NCBI GenBank assembly: GCA_031277355.1
Contig: JAITMN010000110.1
Location: 1 to 18,326 of the forward strand
Direction of reading: 5' to 3'
Source: Nevskiaceae bacterium
Lineage (GTDB): Bacteria; Pseudomonadota; Gammaproteobacteria; Steroidobacterales; Steroidobacteraceae
Length of the DNA stretch: 18,326 nt
Under the pieces are notes generated by a model that was not told where the DNA came from, did no database searches, and saw only the letters and a program-made list of their open reading frames with translations. Made by a program: the position numbers and the translations under genes. This document shows positions 15,670 through 18,326 of this stretch, one piece after another. Each line of letters opens with the position of its first letter. Position 1 is the stretch's first letter.

Positions 15670-16644
15670 TCAAGGCGGCTGCAAGCCCTTCGAATAGCTG
15701 ACCTTGCCATCGGCGGCGATGATCACGCCGTCCACATCCTCCAGCGAATCGATGAACTTCATCCCTTCCTGCGGACCAAGGATGAACACGGTTTTCGTCA
15801 GCCCATCGGTGCGCGTGGCGGTGGAGGAAATCAGCGTCACGCTGCGGATGTCATGCGGCGACTGGCCCGTCTTCGGATTCAGGATGTGGTGGTAACGCAC
15901 GCCGCCATCGTCGAAGTAGCGTTCGTAGTCGCCTGAGGTGGAAAACGCCGCATCTTCCAGCGGAATACGCAGCACCACCTCGTTCTCGCGATCGGGGTGG
16001 CGGATACCCACGATCCACGGCGCGCCCATCCGGTCGCCGAGCACGCGCGTATCGCCGCCGGCGTTCACCAGCGCATGCGCAAAGCCCAGCTTCCGCAAAA
16101 TCTCGATGCCGCGATCCACCGCATAGCCCTTGCCAATGCCCCCGAGGTCGATGCGCATGCCGGGCTTGGCAAAGAACACCGTGCGATTGGCGCGATCGAG
16201 CTTCAATTGCCGGTAGTCCACTGCCGGAAGCGTCTTGTCGATGGTGGCCTGATCCGGACGCTTGTGATTGCGATAGTCAAACAGATAACCCACGCTGGCA
16301 TAGGTGATGTCGAAAGCCCCCTGCGAGATTTCCGAGTAATGCTGCGCCGTTTCGAGCAGCCCCAGCAGTTCGGCCGACACCTGCACCGGATGCTGCGCCG
16401 CTTCGCGATTGACCTTCGACACTTCCGAAGTGTCTTTGTAGGTGCTCATCAATTCGTCGATGCGCTTCATGTCGTTGAACACGGCGTCGATGGCCGCCTC
16501 GCCTGCGGCGCGCTCGGAGGCCCACAGTTCCACCGCCGTGCGCGTGCCCATGATGGCTTGCTCGCGATGCAACCATTCGGCCTGCGCCGCCGTGGCCGCC
16601 CACAACAGCGGCAGAATCAACACGCCACGGAGAAACTTCGTCAT
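15670..16644 (-). CDS. apbE: FAD:protein FMN transferase (ApbE), exported
   Basis: 324 residues from the ATG at 16644, with a Sec signal ending AQA-E (residue 22). ApbE attaches FMN, taken from FAD, covalently to a Thr/Ser of exported proteins using Mg2+. Landmarks are IMGTRTAVEL (31-40), GAFDIT (109-114), DLGGIGKGYAVD (166-177), NAGGD (194-198), STSGDYERYF (235-244), HHILNPKTG (252-260) and TATRTDGLTK with the metal-ligand Asp280. All key motifs are present, so the enzyme should be active. The frame continues upstream to 16842, but that part lacks a signal and overlaps the divergent gene. It is convergent with DUF3570, 10 nt between the two stops; a direct repeat AGGCGGCTG straddles the gap. 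No classical FMN-binding (NqrC/RnfG-type) substrate is encoded in the window. Confidence 0.95.
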   Translation of the reverse strand: MTKFLRGVLILPLLWAATAAQAEWLHREQAIMGTRTAVELWASERAAGEAAIDAVFNDMKRIDELMSTYKDTSEVSKVNREAAQHPVQVSAELLGLLETAQHYSEISQGAFDITYASVGYLFDYRNHKRPDQATIDKTLPAVDYRQLKLDRANRTVFFAKPGMRIDLGGIGKGYAVDRGIEILRKLGFAHALVNAGGDTRVLGDRMGAPWIVGIRHPDRENEVVLRIPLEDAAFSTSGDYERYFDDGGVRYHHILNPKTGQSPHDIRSVTLISSTATRTDGLTKTVFILGPQEGMKFIDSLEDVDGVIIAADGKVSYSKGLQPP

Positions 16645-16714
16645 GGCGCGACAATACCGCATCGGCGACGCAGTGGAGTAAGCTTCGCTGTTACCCGTTT
16701 CCGGAGAAAACCCC
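16645..16714. promoter_or_regulatory. Divergent intergenic region, apbE / SYLF gene
   Basis: A 70-bp gap between the divergent starts of apbE and the SYLF-domain gene. The ribosome site GGAG (16703-16706) serves the plus-strand gene. No convincing -35/-10 pair or palindrome was found on either strand; it is called regulatory only because both genes start here. Confidence 0.3.
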
Positions 16715-17572
16715 ATGCGTATGCGCAACATTCTTCGCAACCTGCAAGTCACGGCGCTGGCGCTGATCGGCATCACCGCAGCCACGGCCGCCAACGCGCA
16801 GGCGCGGCTGGAAGCCCGCATGCTGGTCGTCACGGAGGTCATCGAAGAACAGCAGCAACAGATCGACCAGAGGATTCCGCAATACCTCTTGCAGCGCGCC
16901 TACGGCATCGCGGTGTTTCCCGGCGTCGATAAAATCGCCTTCGTGTTGGGTGGGCGGCGCGGCAGCGGCGTGATGTCGGTGCGCGATGATGCCGGGCAAT
17001 TCACCAATCCGGTGTTCGTCACGCTCACCGGCGGCGGGGTGGGCTGGCAGGCGGGCTACCAGAAATCCGACGTCGTGCTGGTGTTCACCACGCGCAAGGG
17101 CGTCGAGCAATTCAACAGCGGCACCGTGACACTGGGCGGCAATGCATCGGTGGCCGCAGGTCCGCTGGGCCGCGCAGGCGAAGCGGCGATCAGCAACAGC
17201 GCCGAGGTGTTCTCGTATTCGCGCAACAAGGGATTGTTCGCCGGCGTCTCGCTCGACGGCACCGCGCTGTCGGTGAATCATCGCGAAAACCGCCTGTTCT
17301 ACAAACAATCCGAGGTGGACCCGGAAGACATCATCAGCGGCCGGGTCAATCGCAATGATCTGGATTCGGTGCGCCGTTTCCTTGCCGCATTGACCAGCGC
17401 CGCAGGCGGCTCCGCGCCCAGTGGCGCATCGCGTGCGGAGGGGGACAACGCCAATGGCAGCACGCTGACGCCGGAAGAAATGGCCGCGCGGCCGCCGGAG
17501 GCATCGTCGTCCGAGGGCGTGCGCACGTTCCCGATGGAGGATCGCTCGCCGGGGGCGGAGCCTGGGCCCTGA
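16715..17572 (+). CDS. Secreted SYLF (Ysc84-type) lipid-binding domain protein
   Basis: 285 residues from ATG 16715, with GGAG 8 nt upstream. A Sec signal (cleavage near ANA-Q, residue 28) is followed by a short helix rich in Gln/Glu and then the SYLF domain (about 55-205): RAYGIAVFPGVDKIAFVLGG, GSGVMSVRDDAGQF, PVFVTLTGGGVGWQAGYQKSDVV, VTLGGNASVAAGPLGR and SRNKGLFAGVSLDGTALSV. SYLF proteins bind phospholipids, and bacterial versions are exported. The last about 55 residues are a low-complexity, acidic/Pro/Ser tail, probably disordered. It is transcribed separately from the cluster to its left and is likely unrelated to it. The function in bacteria is poorly known. Confidence 0.92.
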   Translation: MRMRNILRNLQVTALALIGITAATAANAQARLEARMLVVTEVIEEQQQQIDQRIPQYLLQRAYGIAVFPGVDKIAFVLGGRRGSGVMSVRDDAGQFTNPVFVTLTGGGVGWQAGYQKSDVVLVFTTRKGVEQFNSGTVTLGGNASVAAGPLGRAGEAAISNSAEVFSYSRNKGLFAGVSLDGTALSVNHRENRLFYKQSEVDPEDIISGRVNRNDLDSVRRFLAALTSAAGGSAPSGASRAEGDNANGSTLTPEEMAARPPEASSSEGVRTFPMEDRSPGAEPGP

Positions 17573-17575
17573 GCA

Positions 17576-17595
17576 ACACGCCCGAATGGGCGTGT
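17576..17595 (+). terminator. Hairpin downstream of SYLF gene
   Basis: ACACGCCC (17576-17583) and GGGCGTGT (17588-17595) form a perfect 8-bp stem with a GAAT loop, 3 nt after the stop of the SYLF gene. No T-run follows (CACCCCG), so it may be a weak intrinsic terminator or an mRNA 3'-end stabiliser. Confidence 0.5.
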
Positions 17596-17661
17596 CACCC
17601 CGTTCCCCGCCCAGGCCTGCGCCGGTTCGCCCTCGATCTTGCCAGCGCGGTCTTGATGTAG

Positions 17662-17676
17662 TACGGTAATACCGTA
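17662..17676. promoter_or_regulatory. Palindromic operator candidate of the toxin-antitoxin operon
   Basis: TACGGTA-A-TACCGTA is a perfect palindrome with 7-bp arms, 20 nt before the antitoxin ATG. RHH antitoxins bind such repeats to repress their own operon. A possible promoter overlaps it (TTGATG at 17653-17658 and TATTCA at 17675-17680, 16-bp spacing), so binding would block transcription. The promoter is weaker evidence than the palindrome. Confidence 0.6.
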
Positions 17677-17695
17677 TTCATCCCCGAGGTGCATC

Positions 17696-18019
17696 ATGGC
17701 CGTGTCCGTTCGCATGGACCCTTTGCTGGAACAGGACCTGGAGCAGGCCGCGCGACGGCAGGGCATCACCAAGTCGCAATTCATCATTGATGCGGTGCAA
17801 CGCGCGCTGGGGCACAAAGACCCCGCCACGCTTTATCGCAAGGTGATGCGCGAGGCCGCGCAATACCGGGTCAGCGAGCCGATGCCCGAGGATGACCTTC
17901 CCGCGCACACCGCCAACCTGCGCCAGAGTCTGCGCGCCAAGCACGCGCAACAACAAGACGACTACGCCGCCTATCTGGCGCAACGGGAAGCGGCCCGAAA
18001 AGACAGGACGGCCGATTGA
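17696..18019 (+). CDS. Ribbon-helix-helix (CopG-type) antitoxin
   Basis: 107 residues from ATG 17696, preceded by GAGG. The N-terminus fits the RHH fold: beta strand AVSVRMD (2-8), helix LLEQDLEQAARRQG, turn ITKSQF, helix IIDAVQRALG. Residues about 45-107 are charged and probably disordered until bound to the toxin, as is common in antitoxins. The gene is followed by a PIN-domain gene overlapping by 4 nt (TTGA), the arrangement of type II systems such as VapBC. It would bind DNA as a dimer, neutralise the toxin and repress its own operon at the palindrome upstream. It is not part of the envelope locus to the left. Confidence 0.9.
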   Translation: MAVSVRMDPLLEQDLEQAARRQGITKSQFIIDAVQRALGHKDPATLYRKVMREAAQYRVSEPMPEDDLPAHTANLRQSLRAKHAQQQDDYAAYLAQREAARKDRTAD

Positions 18020-18326
18020 ATATCTGTCTGCTCGACGCCAGCGTGATGATCGCGCTGTTTGATCGCAGTGACCGTTTCCACGCGCACTTTCATCAACTGC
18101 TCGTGGGCTCGGACACCCTCCTCCAACTGCACAGCACCTGGCCCTGCGTCGTGGAGGCCAGCCATCTGCTCGGGCCGCGTCATCGCCTCGCCCTGCTGCA
18201 ATGGATCGCTCATGGAGCCGTGCAGATATTCCCCTTCGACGCACAAGACCTGCTGGAAATGTGCGTGTGGATGGAGCGCTACACCCAGCAGCCCCGCACC
18301 GAGATGGACATGGCCGACGGATCGCT
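18016..18326 (+). CDS. PIN-domain toxin (VapC-like), 3' end off window
   Basis: 103 residues are visible, starting with TTG at 18016, whose TGA overlap with the antitoxin (18017-18019) gives coupling. The N-terminus NICLLDASVMIALFDRSD is the first PIN motif, with catalytic Asp7; Glu47 (CVVEASHLL) and the Asp98/Asp101 pair (MDMADGS) supply the remaining acidic residues of the Mg2+-dependent RNase site. Starting at a later GTG or ATG would remove Asp7, so the TTG is preferred. PIN toxins usually have 130-150 residues, so perhaps 30 are missing at the right edge. The probable action is cleavage of tRNA or other RNA when the antitoxin is lost. Confidence 0.87.
   Translation, partial: MNICLLDASVMIALFDRSDRFHAHFHQLLVGSDTLLQLHSTWPCVVEASHLLGPRHRLALLQWIAHGAVQIFPFDAQDLLEMCVWMERYTQQPRTEMDMADGS

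Noticed and set aside
15659..15681. Direct repeat AGGCGGCTG at the convergent gene ends
   Set aside because: A nine-base repeat in GC-rich sequence is easily chance, and half lies in the apbE coding end; no hairpin or T-run for a terminator.
16645..16842. Longer N-terminus for ApbE
   Set aside because: It would place the Sec signal internally and overlap the divergent SYLF gene.

Overview
This window is a GC-rich, gene-dense stretch of bacterial chromosome. It most resembles a gammaproteobacterium of the Xanthomonadales/Nevskiales kind. That placement is an inference from protein style: Gram-negative outer-membrane barrels, lipoproteins with clear lipoboxes, and a DUF4266/DUF3570/ApbE module. 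No rRNA, tRNA, IS element, phage gene or CRISPR array was seen, and no transcription factor apart from the RHH antitoxin.

The core is a large divergent locus from position 1 to about 15,660, built around a 57-bp intergenic gap (9607-9663). The left arm, on the minus strand, reads from 9606 towards position 1. Its genes are a small CxxCH (cytochrome c-like) protein, a lipoprotein with two CxxCH modules and a LamG domain, a Tat-exported DUF1501-like protein, a TlpA-like thioredoxin with a CGQC centre, a periplasmic coiled-coil/beta protein, a TPR lipoprotein, and a second TPR protein cut by the window edge. The right arm, on the plus strand, reads from 9664. Its genes are a lipoprotein related to the hydrazine synthase alpha subunit (beta-propeller plus two CxxCH motifs), an SH3-domain outer-membrane barrel, a second barrel, a second TlpA-like thioredoxin (WCAPC), a tiny DUF4266 lipoprotein ending in a Gly/Cys tail, and a DUF3570 barrel. 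An ApbE flavin transferase gene converges on the end of this arm, 10 nt away. Genes within each arm overlap or are separated by at most about 33 nt, so each arm is probably one transcript.

All 14 proteins, counting ApbE, carry a Sec, lipoprotein or Tat export signal, or are barrels with signal peptides. Together they look like an uncharacterised envelope-spanning apparatus. It would have periplasmic or surface c-type heme proteins, two dedicated thiol-disulfide proteins, at least three outer-membrane barrels, TPR scaffolds and a covalent flavin-attachment enzyme. The TPR proteins and paired barrels recall the Glt machinery of Myxococcus. The heme, DUF1501 and HzsA-like proteins point to a redox role. 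No substrate can be named from sequence.

The right end (16,645-18,326) is ordinary accessory sequence: a secreted SYLF-domain protein followed by a hairpin, then a type II toxin-antitoxin pair (RHH antitoxin and PIN toxin) with a palindromic operator candidate. The toxin is cut by the window end.
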